Counted from the first letter of the stretch, positions 8,769 through 19,792 are shown. The stretch is DNA of 64,000 nucleotides from an uncultured Acidimicrobiales bacterium (GCA_905480195.1 CAJQPN010000004.1:1-64000); one strand, 5' to 3'. Notes: generated by a model from the sequence alone, not told the origin. Made by a program: numbers and translations.

Positions 8769-10448
8769 TCAGCTCTGCTGCTGTCGCTTCTTGATGTTTG
8801 CCCACTCGTCACGCAGGCCAACCGTTCGGTGGAACAGATCACCACCGTCGAGGTCGCGGGCGAAGTAGCCGAGCCGTTCGAACTGGACGACCTCACCCGG
8901 CGCAACGTCGACGATGGCGGGTTCAGCCTTCGCATTCCTCATGTCCCGCGAGTCGGGATTGAGCGAGGCCAGCGGGTCATCACCGTCGGAGCCGGGGTGT
9001 GGATCGGTGAACAACCGTCCGTACAGCGCAACGTCGAGGTCGACGGCATGTTCGGCCGAGACCCAGTGAATGGTGGCTTTGACCTTGCGGCCGTCAGGTG
9101 CTTGACCCCCTGCCGTCTCGGGGTCATAGGTGCACAGCAAACGGGTCACCTCACCGTCGGGGCCGGTTTCGACGTCGTTGCAGGTGATGAAATATCCGGC
9201 CCGCAGTCGCACTTCTCGACCGGGCGCAAGGCGGAAGAACTTGTTGGGCGGATCGAGCATGAAGTCGTCTCGCTCGATGAAGAGCCGTCCCGAAAACGGC
9301 ACCTCTCGGGTCCCGGCGGCTTCGTCTTCGGGATTGTTGATCGCCTCTCGAGTGTCGTCGAGGCCCTCGGGCCAGTTGGTGATGACGACCTCGATCGGAT
9401 CGAGCACGACCATTCGTCGCGGCGCGTGCGCATTGTGATGGGTGCGCACGAACGACTCGAGCAATTCGATCTCGTGCACACCGTTGACCTTCGCCACGCC
9501 GATATGGCCGGCAAACGCCCGGATCGCCTCGGCCGGGTAGCCCCGACGACGCAACCCCTGCAGTGTGGGCATCCGAGGGTCGTCCCATCCGTCGACGTGG
9601 CCCTCGTGCACGAGCTGCAAGAGCTTGCGTTTGCTCAGCACGGTGTGGGTGAGGTTGAGCCGGGCAAACTCGGTCTGTCGGGGCCGATCGCCACCCTGGT
9701 CGAGTTGCTCGAGGTACCAGTCGTACAGCGGGCGATGGCTGTCGAACTCAAGGGTGCAGATCGAATGGGTGACACCCTCGATCGCGTCGGACTGGCCATG
9801 GGCCCAGTCATAGGTCGGGTACACCTTCCAGCGATCACCGGTGCGGAAGTGGTGCTGGTCGCGGATGCGGTACATCACGGGATCACGCATCTGCATGTTC
9901 TCGTGGTTCATGTCGATCTTGGCCCGCAGGACCCTCGAACCTTCGTCGAACTCACCTGCGGTCATTCGGGCGAACAGATCAAGATTCTCATCGACGCTGC
10001 GGTCACGCCACGGCGAATCGACACCCGGGGTGGTGAACCCACCCCGGTTCTGCGAGATCGTCTCGGCGTCCTGATCGTCGACGTAGGCGAGACCAGCCTC
10101 GATCAGCTGCACCGCCCACGCGTGAAGCTGCTCAAAATAATCGGACGCATACCGCACTTCCTCCGGCTCGAAGCCGAGCCAGCGGACGTCGGCTTGGATC
10201 GCTTCGACGAAACGTTCGTCCTCGGTCTCGGGATTGGTGTCGTCAAAGCGGAGCATCGTGGTGCCGCCAAACTCGTCGGCCGCGCCGAAGTTGAGACAGA
10301 TCGACTTTGCGTGACCGATGTGGAGGTAGCCGTTCGGCTCAGGTGGGAAGCGCGTCTGGACCCGCCCGTCGTACGGGCCGTCGATGCTGTCCTGCTTGAG
10401 CATCTCTCGGACAAAGTCGGTCCCAGAGTTGCTGGTCGGCGCGTTCAC
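8769..10448 (-). CDS. glnS: Glutaminyl-tRNA synthetase
   Basis: This class I aminoacyl-tRNA synthetase of 559 residues charges tRNA-Gln directly. It has the HIGH motif in PPEPNGYLHIGHAKSI, a KMSKS equivalent in VLSKRKLLQLV, and the GlnRS/GluRS-type C-terminal anticodon-binding barrels. Length and order match bacterial GlnRS (about 550 residues). It starts with GTG at 10448, facing the CoA transferase across a 62-base divergent spacer. Many actinobacteria make Gln-tRNA through GatCAB instead, so a dedicated GlnRS is a useful lineage marker and probably an ancient acquisition. Confidence 0.95.
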   Translation of the reverse strand: MNAPTSNSGTDFVREMLKQDSIDGPYDGRVQTRFPPEPNGYLHIGHAKSICLNFGAADEFGGTTMLRFDDTNPETEDERFVEAIQADVRWLGFEPEEVRYASDYFEQLHAWAVQLIEAGLAYVDDQDAETISQNRGGFTTPGVDSPWRDRSVDENLDLFARMTAGEFDEGSRVLRAKIDMNHENMQMRDPVMYRIRDQHHFRTGDRWKVYPTYDWAHGQSDAIEGVTHSICTLEFDSHRPLYDWYLEQLDQGGDRPRQTEFARLNLTHTVLSKRKLLQLVHEGHVDGWDDPRMPTLQGLRRRGYPAEAIRAFAGHIGVAKVNGVHEIELLESFVRTHHNAHAPRRMVVLDPIEVVITNWPEGLDDTREAINNPEDEAAGTREVPFSGRLFIERDDFMLDPPNKFFRLAPGREVRLRAGYFITCNDVETGPDGEVTRLLCTYDPETAGGQAPDGRKVKATIHWVSAEHAVDLDVALYGRLFTDPHPGSDGDDPLASLNPDSRDMRNAKAEPAIVDVAPGEVVQFERLGYFARDLDGGDLFHRTVGLRDEWANIKKRQQQS

Positions 10449-10510
10449 ACCGCCATGCTACGGTCGCCGCCCCTGGGTGCAGCGGGACGTGGACTGCCAG
10501 ACTGCGAGCC

Positions 10511-11680
10511 ATGACATCGCAGCTTCCACTCGACGCCATCCGCGTCATCGACTTCTCGCGTGTGCTCGCCGGTCCGCTCATCGGGCAACTCTTGGCCGAC
10601 CTCGGCGCTGACGTGATCAAGGTGGAGCGGCCCGATGGCGGCGACGACACCCGGGCCTGGGGACCGCCATGGAAGAACTATGCCACCGAGGGCGAGCCCG
10701 AAGACCTCGAGGCGACCTACTTCATGTCGCTCAACCGCAACAAGCGGTCGATCGCGCTCGATCTCAAGGACGACGACGACATCGCGTTCGCCCGCCGACT
10801 CGCGCTCACCGGCGATGTCGTGCTCGACAACTTCCGGCCGGGATTCATGGCGAAGATCGGGCTCGACCGAACCTCGCTCGCTGCCGACAAACCGTCGATC
10901 ATCACGGCGTCGGTCACGGCGTTCGGATCCACCAGCAAGGCAGCACATCTCCCCGGTCTCGACCTCGCCGTCCAGGGCATGACCGGCATCATGCACCTCA
11001 CCGGAGAGGTTGGCGAACGGCCCCTGCGGGCGGGTGTGCCCATCGTCGACATGCTCACCGGCTACAACACCACCGTCGGCGTGCTCGCTGCGCTGCACGC
11101 CGTCAACCAGACCGGCATCGGCCGGCACGTCGAAGTGTCCCTGATGGACGCCGGCCTCGCCGGGCTCCTCAACCATCAGACCGGGGTGATGATGGGTGGT
11201 CAAAACCCCGGCCGCGGCGGCAACAAGCACTATTCCATCGCACCGTACGAGAGCTACCGCTGTTCCGACGGCGAGATGATCGTCGCAGCCGCCAACGACA
11301 AGCTCTACGCCAACCTTTGCCGCGAGATCGGTCGGCCCGATCTGATCAGCGATCCCCGGTTCGTCACCAACACGCTGCGGCGACACAACGTCGAGGAACT
11401 CAACGAGATCCTCGAACCGATCTTCCTCAACGACACTCGCGCCAACTGGGTCGAGCGTTTGCAAGGCGCACAAGTCGCCTGCGGACCGGTCAACTCGCTG
11501 CCCGAGGCACTGACCTGGGCCGAGGAGATGGAGATGAGTCCTCGTATCGACGGCCCCGACGGATACCAGGCGGTCCGCAATCCGATCAGGCTCGACGGCG
11601 AGGTGATCAACACGGCGCGGCTACGGCCGCCTCGCACCGGCGAACACTCCGCCGAAATCCGAACCGAAGTCGACGGATGA
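10511..11680 (+). CDS. CaiB/BaiF (family III) CoA transferase
   Basis: The 389-residue protein has the family III start (VIDFSRVLAGPLIGQLLADLGADVIKVERP). The expected catalytic Asp is in VEVSLMDAGLAGLL, near residue 214. The C-terminal half (MIVAAANDKLYANLCREIG) is the usual interlocked-dimer region. Family III enzymes swap CoA between acids, as in formyl-CoA, carnitine or mesaconyl-CoA transferases. The substrate cannot be read from sequence. It stands alone on this strand, divergent from glnS. Confidence 0.9.
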   Translation: MTSQLPLDAIRVIDFSRVLAGPLIGQLLADLGADVIKVERPDGGDDTRAWGPPWKNYATEGEPEDLEATYFMSLNRNKRSIALDLKDDDDIAFARRLALTGDVVLDNFRPGFMAKIGLDRTSLAADKPSIITASVTAFGSTSKAAHLPGLDLAVQGMTGIMHLTGEVGERPLRAGVPIVDMLTGYNTTVGVLAALHAVNQTGIGRHVEVSLMDAGLAGLLNHQTGVMMGGQNPGRGGNKHYSIAPYESYRCSDGEMIVAAANDKLYANLCREIGRPDLISDPRFVTNTLRRHNVEELNEILEPIFLNDTRANWVERLQGAQVACGPVNSLPEALTWAEEMEMSPRIDGPDGYQAVRNPIRLDGEVINTARLRPPRTGEHSAEIRTEVDG

Positions 11681-11764
11681 ACCACCGGCAGATCGGGTGC
11701 TTCACGATCATCGTGCCGTCTTCGACGACAAATACAGCAACTTCGGGGACCTGATGCAGCCTGT

Positions 11765-12763
11765 TCATTCGCGCCGCTCGATTACGACGATCGTTCCGGC
11801 AGCGTGATCGGTTACCAGGAGCCGCAGGCCGTCAACGACGAGGTGCTGTGGTCGACTGAGCTCAGTGGCGATAACGACCGGAGCGGCGGGCGCCGCCCCA
11901 CTGGTGTCGACCTCAACGATCGTTGCGTCGACCCAGAGGGCGACGAACAAGCGAGACGGATCCCACGGCGAGACCGCAAGGCCCGTCGGTGTTGCACCCG
12001 GCCCGAACACCGCCTGCGATCGGGGCACGCCGGTGCACGGATCCGCAACGCCCGCGTCCTCAACCGCCCGGTTGTCGCCCACACATGCGGGCCAACCGTG
12101 ATCGACGCCCTCGCTCACGGCGACCAACTCGTCAGTCGCTGGCGCACCGTCAAAGCTGCCGTCTGAAATCTCCGTCGTCCACAGCCTGCCGTCGGCGCTG
12201 ACCGCGTGGGCATATGCGTGCTTGAACCCCCACGCTACGTTCGTAATCACCCCGTCTCCATCGACAGCCCACAGCGCACCCGAGATCTCGACGGGCGAAC
12301 CGCCCGGGCCAGGGGGAAACCGTTTCGTGCCCGACGTGTCGAACAACAACCGGTCACCGTCGACGGTGAGCGTGCCCTGGGAACGCCCGTTGTAGGCCAT
12401 GTCCGCAACAACCACCCGCCGATCGGAGCCGTCGAGGGAACTTCGAGTGAGGCGTCGTTGCTCCATCACCCACAACTCGCCGGCGAACACGGCGACCCCT
12501 GTGGGCTTCTCCAGTCCATCGAGAACGACAACGGGTGCGGCACGGAGATCGTCCGGGTCGAGCCGGAGGACCTGGCCAGAGCCATCGCCCTCGGAACCGT
12601 TCAGGTGGGCGACGAACCAGGCGTCGTCGGTGATCGCGAGCTGCGTAGGGCCGTCGAGTCCATCGACCAGCACGGTGAGCGAGTATGCACCGACTGAACC
12701 GTCGGAGCCACAGCTCACGGCGAGCAAGACCAGCGCTGCGATGACGCCAAGGAGGCGGTTCAT
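11765..12763 (-). CDS. Glucose/sorbosone-dehydrogenase-like beta-propeller lipoprotein
   Basis: The protein of about 332 residues has a lipoprotein signal (LGVIAALVLLAVSCG) and NHL-like repeats such as GPTQLAITDDAWFVAH, KPTGVAVFAGELWVM and WGFKHAYAHAVSADGRLW. ATG 12763 is chosen because it overlaps the stop of the upstream FAD gene by 4 bases (ATGA) and puts the signal peptide at the start; a longer open frame upstream adds only basic residues. It is the third gene of a leftward unit with a 2OG oxygenase and an FAD protein. Members can be PQQ-dependent sugar dehydrogenases or non-catalytic propellers, and the PQQ ligands cannot be assigned here. Confidence 0.75.
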   Translation of the reverse strand: MNRLLGVIAALVLLAVSCGSDGSVGAYSLTVLVDGLDGPTQLAITDDAWFVAHLNGSEGDGSGQVLRLDPDDLRAAPVVVLDGLEKPTGVAVFAGELWVMEQRRLTRSSLDGSDRRVVVADMAYNGRSQGTLTVDGDRLLFDTSGTKRFPPGPGGSPVEISGALWAVDGDGVITNVAWGFKHAYAHAVSADGRLWTTEISDGSFDGAPATDELVAVSEGVDHGWPACVGDNRAVEDAGVADPCTGVPRSQAVFGPGATPTGLAVSPWDPSRLFVALWVDATIVEVDTSGAAPAAPVVIATELSRPQHLVVDGLRLLVTDHAAGTIVVIERRE

Positions 12764-13731
12764 CGACCGGTGATTGCTTCGGCAGCTGTGCGACCCGACA
12801 TGAAGGCTCCTTCGACCTTCGGGCCGGCAAAGGCTTCGCCCGCCAGAGCAACTATCGGATCGTTCCCCCACACGACGGTCGCATCAGGGTGAATGTCGAC
12901 CGGACCGGCGTAGCGCCACCGCTGCACCTGGTGACCGACAAGTGCAGCGCGATCACCAGCGCCTTCGAGCACATCGGCCGCCGCTGCGAGCGCGTGCACC
13001 AAGACATCTTCATCGGTGGCATTCCACAGTTCGATGCTGCGTTCGTTCGACAGATGGATCGTCACTGCGGGAACCGGCGAGATCCCTTTCGCTCGGTTGT
13101 CAGTCACGAAGGCGAGATCGGGATGGTCGATGTATTGCGCTCCGCCGTGATCAGCCATGCCGGTCGGATCGATCGACGGTGCAAGCAACACAGTGATCGT
13201 CGGTTTGTAGTGGATCTCCGAAAGCTGCTGCGCCAGCGCCGGGTCGGGCAACAGCCCGCCGAACGCCATCGTCGCGAGGGCCTGGGGCACGGGCGCTGTG
13301 TGGATCACCGCGTCCGCCGGATGGACGGCCAACTCGGCGCTCACGTCGACGATCCGGTAGCCGAGCAGCGGTTCGAGTCCGGCCTCTGCCGCCAACCACT
13401 TGCACAGCGAGGTCATGCCGGCGCTGCCACGCCAACGCGGGTGCCCATCGGGCTCGGTTTCGAACCCGCGCGTCCACTCAACGACCGCGCCAGCAGCGAC
13501 CGCTTCTGCGACGGTGTCGCTGAACACTTCACCTCGGGTCGTGAAGAACTGCGCCCCGTGATCGAACCGAGCGACGCCTGCGGGCGTCTTGATCCGGCGA
13601 GACGCCATTCGGCCACCGACCCCGCGACCCTTGTCGACGATCCGCAGATCGTCCGGGTCGACACCGAGTTCCAGAAGACGACGAGCCGCAGCCAGGCCGG
13701 CGATCCCAGCACCAATGATCAGTGTGCGCAT
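12760..13731 (-). CDS. FAD-dependent amine-oxidase/renalase-like oxidoreductase
   Basis: The 323-residue protein begins with a Rossmann FAD motif (TLIIGAGIAGLAAARRL) and the second conserved segment GRGVGGRMASRR, followed by FDHGAQFFTTR. This pattern is characteristic of the small renalase-like/COG3380 NAD(P)/FAD proteins. The C-terminal ALAGEAFAGPKVEGAFMSG is the usual FAD-closing motif. It sits 4 bases after the oxygenase gene and overlaps the lipoprotein gene by 4 bases, so the three form one operon. The substrate is unknown. Confidence 0.85.
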   Translation of the reverse strand: MRTLIIGAGIAGLAAARRLLELGVDPDDLRIVDKGRGVGGRMASRRIKTPAGVARFDHGAQFFTTRGEVFSDTVAEAVAAGAVVEWTRGFETEPDGHPRWRGSAGMTSLCKWLAAEAGLEPLLGYRIVDVSAELAVHPADAVIHTAPVPQALATMAFGGLLPDPALAQQLSEIHYKPTITVLLAPSIDPTGMADHGGAQYIDHPDLAFVTDNRAKGISPVPAVTIHLSNERSIELWNATDEDVLVHALAAAADVLEGAGDRAALVGHQVQRWRYAGPVDIHPDATVVWGNDPIVALAGEAFAGPKVEGAFMSGRTAAEAITGR

Positions 13732-13735
13732 CGGA

Positions 13736-14596
13736 TCAGTCCAGCAGAGCGTCGGCGCGAACGGGTGCTGCGGCTGCCGCGAGATGCTCTTCGGTGACCT
13801 TGCCGTACAGGCTCCGGGTCCGCTGAACCGAGCCGACCGACCCGGACGTCTCGCTGAACGACATGATCAAGAGCAGGCGCGTGGCCGCCCCCCCGTTCGG
13901 GGTGACCCGATGCAGCGAGAACCGGCCGAGGAAGAACTGCAGGTCGCCAGGGCGGAGGTCGATGGTGCGCACATTGGTTCGGTCACCGTTGAGAACAGCG
14001 GTGACACCGGCTTCGTTCTCGTCGAGGGGGCTTCGGAGATCCGGCACGTACTCAAACAACCCGCCCTCGTCAGCAGGTTGCAACAGCATTGTGATCGTGA
14101 ACTCGTTGGTGTCGAAGTGCCAGTTGAACTCCTGGCCCGTCCGTTGGACGTTCACGATCATGTTCGAGACCGGGTCCTCGTAGACGTGCAGCTCGTCCTT
14201 TCCAAGGCAATCCTGCAGAAAGTCCTTGAGTGGTTGCCAGTCGTAGAGGCGTCTGGCATGCGTGGTGTGGTCCCACTCGTCGGCTCGGACGAACCCGTTG
14301 GTACGCGAGAAGAACCGATTGCGGGGGTGATCGTCCGGTAGGGACGGGTCGGCGTCGCCCAGGTGCACGTTCGCCTCGTTTGCGGGGTTGTAGAACGCCA
14401 GGGGCTCACGTTCGACCGCCTCGGCAAGCAGTTCGCGACAGCCTGTCGCACTGAGGAAGCCCGGGAGCACCGCGCAGCCGTCATCGGCCAAGGCCGAACG
14501 CACCGCCGCCACAGCGTCGTCACGGCGTCGGCCACCCACCGCAATGGGATACCGATCCGTGTCGATCAGAGCCGACGGTTGACACACCGTTGCCAT
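13736..14596 (-). CDS. HalD/BesD-like Fe(II)/2OG oxygenase (hydroxylase-type ligand set)
   Basis: The 286-residue protein carries NWHFDTNEFTITMLLQP, an H-x-D iron motif followed by the TNEFTITMLLQ segment typical of the ArpA/HalD/BesD group. The distal His is in GRFSLHRVTPN and the 2OG-binding Arg in ATRLLLIMSF. BesD halogenases replace the Asp with Gly to open a chloride site; here the Asp is present, so hydroxylation rather than halogenation is expected. ATG 14596 is preferred over an upstream extension to 14671. It is first in a leftward operon and divergent from katG. Confidence 0.78.
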   Translation of the reverse strand: MATVCQPSALIDTDRYPIAVGGRRRDDAVAAVRSALADDGCAVLPGFLSATGCRELLAEAVEREPLAFYNPANEANVHLGDADPSLPDDHPRNRFFSRTNGFVRADEWDHTTHARRLYDWQPLKDFLQDCLGKDELHVYEDPVSNMIVNVQRTGQEFNWHFDTNEFTITMLLQPADEGGLFEYVPDLRSPLDENEAGVTAVLNGDRTNVRTIDLRPGDLQFFLGRFSLHRVTPNGGAATRLLLIMSFSETSGSVGSVQRTRSLYGKVTEEHLAAAAAPVRADALLD

Positions 14597-14672
14597 GGCG
14601 CGGCAGCGTAGGCGACCGGCGGAGCGCTGCGAAAAAAGCACCGAATCGGATGGGTTCTCGATCTGGACCATG

Positions 14673-16880
<2,208 letters not shown>

Positions 16881-16911
16881 GGTTCGGGCTGCTCTTCACG
16901 ATGATGTGACG

Positions 16912-16942
16912 CACCGTCCCTGCCACCTCGGCGGGGGCGGTG
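16912..16942. terminator. Strong hairpin between convergent katG and amidohydrolase
   Basis: A 13-bp stem with two G-U wobbles (left arm CACCGTCCCTGCC, right arm GGCGGGGGCGGTG) encloses a 5-base loop. It starts 31 bases after the katG stop and lies before the end of the opposing gene. No U-tract follows, as is common in high-GC actinobacteria. It probably serves both directions. Confidence 0.6.
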
Positions 16943-16991
16943 TGTCGCGTATCGGAGCGAACCGGCCCGAGGGCAGCCGCTACGGCAACAC

Positions 16992-17150
16992 CTACTCGGG
17001 CCAGGGGACGCCGTAGTCCTCGAACCACCACCGAGCCTCACGGATCGCGTTCGGGTCAGTCCGTAGTGCCGCGTCCTGGTTGAGCTGCTCAGGGGTTGGT
17101 CCGATCTAGTCGGCGATGACCCGCAAGGCATCTTCGTCGAGGTCGTAGCA
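16992..17150 (-). pseudogene. Disconnected C-terminal end of the amidohydrolase
   Basis: Reading on past the amber stop at 17151-17153 in the same frame gives CYDLDEDALRVIAD, a second TAG at 17106-17108, then IGPTPEQLN and finally EARWWFEDYGVPWPE before a third TAG at 16992. This reads as the normal tail of the amidohydrolase family (NAAE-Y-x-L-D at the barrel end, then an IGPTPEQL segment). Both interrupting codons fall where Glu (GAG) would be expected, so each is explained by a single G-to-T change. The coding character persists for 52 codons, so the decay is recent or the codons are recoded or misread. Confidence 0.7.
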
Positions 17151-18281
17151 CTACACGGCGTTGAGACCGAGGAGCAGCCGTGCCTCCTCGATCGGGATCT
17201 GCTGGAAGTCGGTCTCGAGACGAGTCTTGGTGTTCGGCCATGAGCCTTCGGGATGCGGGTAGTCGGTCCCCCACATGAGGGCGTCGACGCCGTTGACATA
17301 ACGCCGGCGCAACTCGACCTTGCTCATGGTCGAGGCCCCGATGAAGACGTTCTCGCCGACATACTCCGAGGGCAAGCGCTCGATGAGGCCGTGTGTGCGG
17401 CTACTCATCTTCTTGACCTTCCAGTTGGTGCCGCCGAACATCACGTCGGTCTTCCACAGCAGATCGCCGAGCCACCACGATCCGCACTCAACCGGTGCGT
17501 ACTTGAGGTTCGGGAACTTGTCGAACTTGCCTGACAGCAGGAACTGCCACAGTGGGCGATGGGTCCAGAACGCGACCTCGAGCATGTACTGCGCCATGTT
17601 CTCGTTGTAGGCCGCCGCATCGGCTTCGCCGGAGTGGGTGTGTACGACCAGGCCCGTCTCGTGGCACGCCTGCCAGACAGGGTCGTACATCTCATGACCG
17701 TACGACGGCGCGTCGTGCCACATCGTGGGGATCATGATCCCCTTGATGCCTGGTTTGTCGGCGAGTGCATGGATCTCGTTTACCGACTCCTCGACCCCAT
17801 GGGTGACGGGAACGAGTGCCACACCGGCCCGCCGAGGCGGATTGGTGGCACAGAACTCCTCGAGCCAACGGTTGTGGGCCCGAGCGCCTGCCCATGCCAG
17901 CTTCGGGTCGGTGATCGCGCCGGCATGGAGGCCAGCGCCGAACGGGGGTGCTTCCATCCCGGTGACGGCGTCACCATCGGCAAAGATCACTTCACCGGCG
18001 ATGCCGTCGGCATCGAGTGCTTCGTCACGGATGTCGGGGTCGTATGCACCTTTCAGACCGTGCTCGTTCTCGCTTTCCCACTGCTCGACGTACGCGCCGT
18101 TCATCTCCTCGACCATCACGCGATGCTCGTGACGAGATTTGAGCCACTCGTCGAACTGCGGGTGGACGGACGACTCGAGGTACTCGCGATAGTCGTCGAC
18201 ATACAGGCCGGCATGCGTGTCGGAACTGACGATGATGTACGGGGCGTTGGACTGGTCGACGCCTTCGAGCGGGTTCGGCAT
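17151..18281 (-). CDS. Amidohydrolase family 2 (TIM-barrel) protein, truncated at the C-terminus
   Basis: The readable 376 residues cover most of an amidohydrolase_2 barrel: APYIIVSSDTHAG (His/Asp start), then VALVPVTHG, THSGEADAAAYNE and VECGSWWLGDLLW, and MWGTDYPHPEGSWP with the metal or catalytic Asp. The start ATG 18281 has GGGAG close upstream. The gene stops at an in-frame TAG just after LLLGLNAV, about 52 codons short of its apparent original end at 16992. The missing tail is outside the metal site, so the product may still fold. The divergent tetR gene probably controls it. The substrate is unknown; relatives act on ring-cleavage carboxylates. Confidence 0.8.
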   Translation of the reverse strand: MPNPLEGVDQSNAPYIIVSSDTHAGLYVDDYREYLESSVHPQFDEWLKSRHEHRVMVEEMNGAYVEQWESENEHGLKGAYDPDIRDEALDADGIAGEVIFADGDAVTGMEAPPFGAGLHAGAITDPKLAWAGARAHNRWLEEFCATNPPRRAGVALVPVTHGVEESVNEIHALADKPGIKGIMIPTMWHDAPSYGHEMYDPVWQACHETGLVVHTHSGEADAAAYNENMAQYMLEVAFWTHRPLWQFLLSGKFDKFPNLKYAPVECGSWWLGDLLWKTDVMFGGTNWKVKKMSSRTHGLIERLPSEYVGENVFIGASTMSKVELRRRYVNGVDALMWGTDYPHPEGSWPNTKTRLETDFQQIPIEEARLLLGLNAV

Positions 18282-18309
18282 GTCACTCCCTTTTTGCACC
18301 GTTGCTGTC

Positions 18310-18339
18310 ACTTGCACGGCGTTCTAGTATTACTTGCAC
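18310..18339. promoter_or_regulatory. Direct repeat in the amidohydrolase/tetR divergent promoter
   Basis: ACTTGCAC occurs at 18310-18317 and again at 18332-18339, offset by 22 bases (two helical turns), inside the 59-base divergent spacer. TAGTAT at 18325-18330 and TATTAC at 18328-18333 could serve as a -10 element for a near-leaderless tetR transcript starting at about the GTG 18341. This is a candidate TetR operator region. Confidence 0.4.
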
Positions 18340-18340
18340 A

Positions 18341-18991
18341 GTGTCACAGAACGCAACGCACGCCGTCAACACCGGCCGGCGCGCTGGCCTCGACCGAGCC
18401 GACATGGTCGCGGTCGCGCTCCACCTCGTAGAGAGCGAGGGGCCTGCCGCGCTCACGATGCGCCGTCTCGCCGCCGAACTCAACGTCACCACCAACACCG
18501 TGTACTGGCACGTCGGTTCCCGCGACGAACTGATCGCCGAGCTCATCCGCACCCGCTCGACACAGATGGCCGAGCGTGAGATCTCAGGATCGACTGCACG
18601 ACAACGGGTCACCTCCGCAGCCCACAACGTGTGGGACAGCGCGTTCGCCAACCGTGCAGTTACCTCCCTCGCCCACCAGACCGGCACAACGGCGCTGCTC
18701 GAACATCCGCTCGAAGTCGCGCTCGCGCACGAGATCGAAGCGGCAGGCCTCACCGGCGAGGACGCCGCTCTCGCACTTCGCTCGATCCTGTCGACCGTCG
18801 GCGGGTTCCTCGTCGGGGCACTCCGCGACGAGTCCGCCATTCCGACGCACCTTCGAGCACCTGCCCTTTGGTCGATGACCAAGGCAGGCCTCGACCCTGC
18901 GACTATCGCCGCCTTATCGGAGCCAACCGACCACGCCTCGGTCTTCGTCACGACACTCGAGGCGGTGGTAGCGGCCCACATACCGGCGTGA
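18341..18991 (+). CDS. TetR-family transcriptional regulator
   Basis: The 216-residue protein has the TetR helix-turn-helix near residues 25-65 (GPAALTMRRLAAELNVTTNTVYWHVGSR region, with the typical TVYWHV recognition helix) and an all-helical C-terminal ligand domain. GTG 18341 is preferred to the earlier start at 18302 because the latter overlaps the spacer repeats. It is divergent from the amidohydrolase and 39 bases ahead of the acetoacetate-decarboxylase-like gene, so both are candidate targets. Confidence 0.88.
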   Translation: MSQNATHAVNTGRRAGLDRADMVAVALHLVESEGPAALTMRRLAAELNVTTNTVYWHVGSRDELIAELIRTRSTQMAEREISGSTARQRVTSAAHNVWDSAFANRAVTSLAHQTGTTALLEHPLEVALAHEIEAAGLTGEDAALALRSILSTVGGFLVGALRDESAIPTHLRAPALWSMTKAGLDPATIAALSEPTDHASVFVTTLEAVVAAHIPA

Positions 18992-19030
18992 GGTTCGCCT
19001 TCGACGGCCAGCGCATGCGACGCTGGTTGT

Positions 19031-19792
19031 ATGGCTGAAGCACCACACGCTCGACGCGGCGAAATCGCCGGATGGCCCAAGCTCGTGATTACCTACCAGA
19101 CCAGTGAGGGAAACATCGCCCCGCTGCTCCCGGACGGCATCGAACCAACCGGCGACAACACTGTCCAGATCGGGATCTACTGCGTCCCGATCCAGGGCGA
19201 GCCCGAGTACGGCGTATCGATCAAAGTCCCCGCCAGCTGGCAAGGCGTCGAGGGTCAGTACAACCTGGGCATGGGTATCGATCAGGAAGCAGCGGTCTTC
19301 ATTTCCGGCGAACGCAACGGCCAACCAAAGTTCCTGTGCGAGATCGACTACTACCGCCTCGGTGACACGGTTGGCGCTCGGGCGACCCATCAGGGCTACA
19401 CATTCGTCGAGTATCACGGCACGGTCATCGGCGAGGGAACTCCCGGGACCGAGTACACCGAGCATGAGTGGTGGACGAAGTACAGCCGTCAGATCGGCGG
19501 CGGTGATGGCTACGACTTCGCACCGGTTGTTGTCGACGTGGCGACCACGATGCAACCCGTTCACGTCGAGAACCTCGAGGGCGAACTCAAGCTGCTCGAC
19601 TCACCATGGGACCCAGTCGCCCGCTATCTGCCCGTCGACGGAGGGGTCGAGGCGACGCTCGTCACCCATCAGATGAAGGCACGAGACATCTCCAACGCAG
19701 GTCCGCTGAACCCCGATACGTTCGGGATGCACGCCGATGTGATTGGCGGCAGCCGGTGGCCCGGCACCAACGGTGGCCCCCGCCGCCGCTGA
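19031..19792 (+). CDS. Acetoacetate decarboxylase-like protein
   Basis: The 253-residue protein matches the acetoacetate decarboxylase fold. Diagnostic segments are GIYCVPIQGEPEYGVSI, VFISGERNGQPKFLCEI (the Lys in QPKF sits where the Schiff-base Lys is expected) and DSPWDPVARYLP. Members decarboxylate beta-keto acids or carry out aldol and hydratase chemistry. It follows tetR on the same strand. Acetoacetyl-CoA synthetase at 47632 is too distant to be linked. The exact reaction is not predictable. Confidence 0.85.
   Translation: MAEAPHARRGEIAGWPKLVITYQTSEGNIAPLLPDGIEPTGDNTVQIGIYCVPIQGEPEYGVSIKVPASWQGVEGQYNLGMGIDQEAAVFISGERNGQPKFLCEIDYYRLGDTVGARATHQGYTFVEYHGTVIGEGTPGTEYTEHEWWTKYSRQIGGGDGYDFAPVVVDVATTMQPVHVENLEGELKLLDSPWDPVARYLPVDGGVEATLVTHQMKARDISNAGPLNPDTFGMHADVIGGSRWPGTNGGPRRR

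Noticed and set aside
8205-10514. 769-residue plus-strand frame opposite glnS and the cupin
   Set aside because: The minus strand holds intact GlnRS and cupin motifs; the frame is a shadow.
11681-11764. Coding-looking frame after the CoA transferase (DEPPADRVLHDHRAVFDD and onwards)
   Set aside because: Only about 40 codons without a start or a recognisable family, and it runs into the end of an opposing gene.
17106-17153. TAG codons in the amidohydrolase as pyrrolysine recoding
   Set aside because: The aligned residue would be Glu, the sites are outside the active centre, and no pyl genes are seen. Point mutation is simpler.
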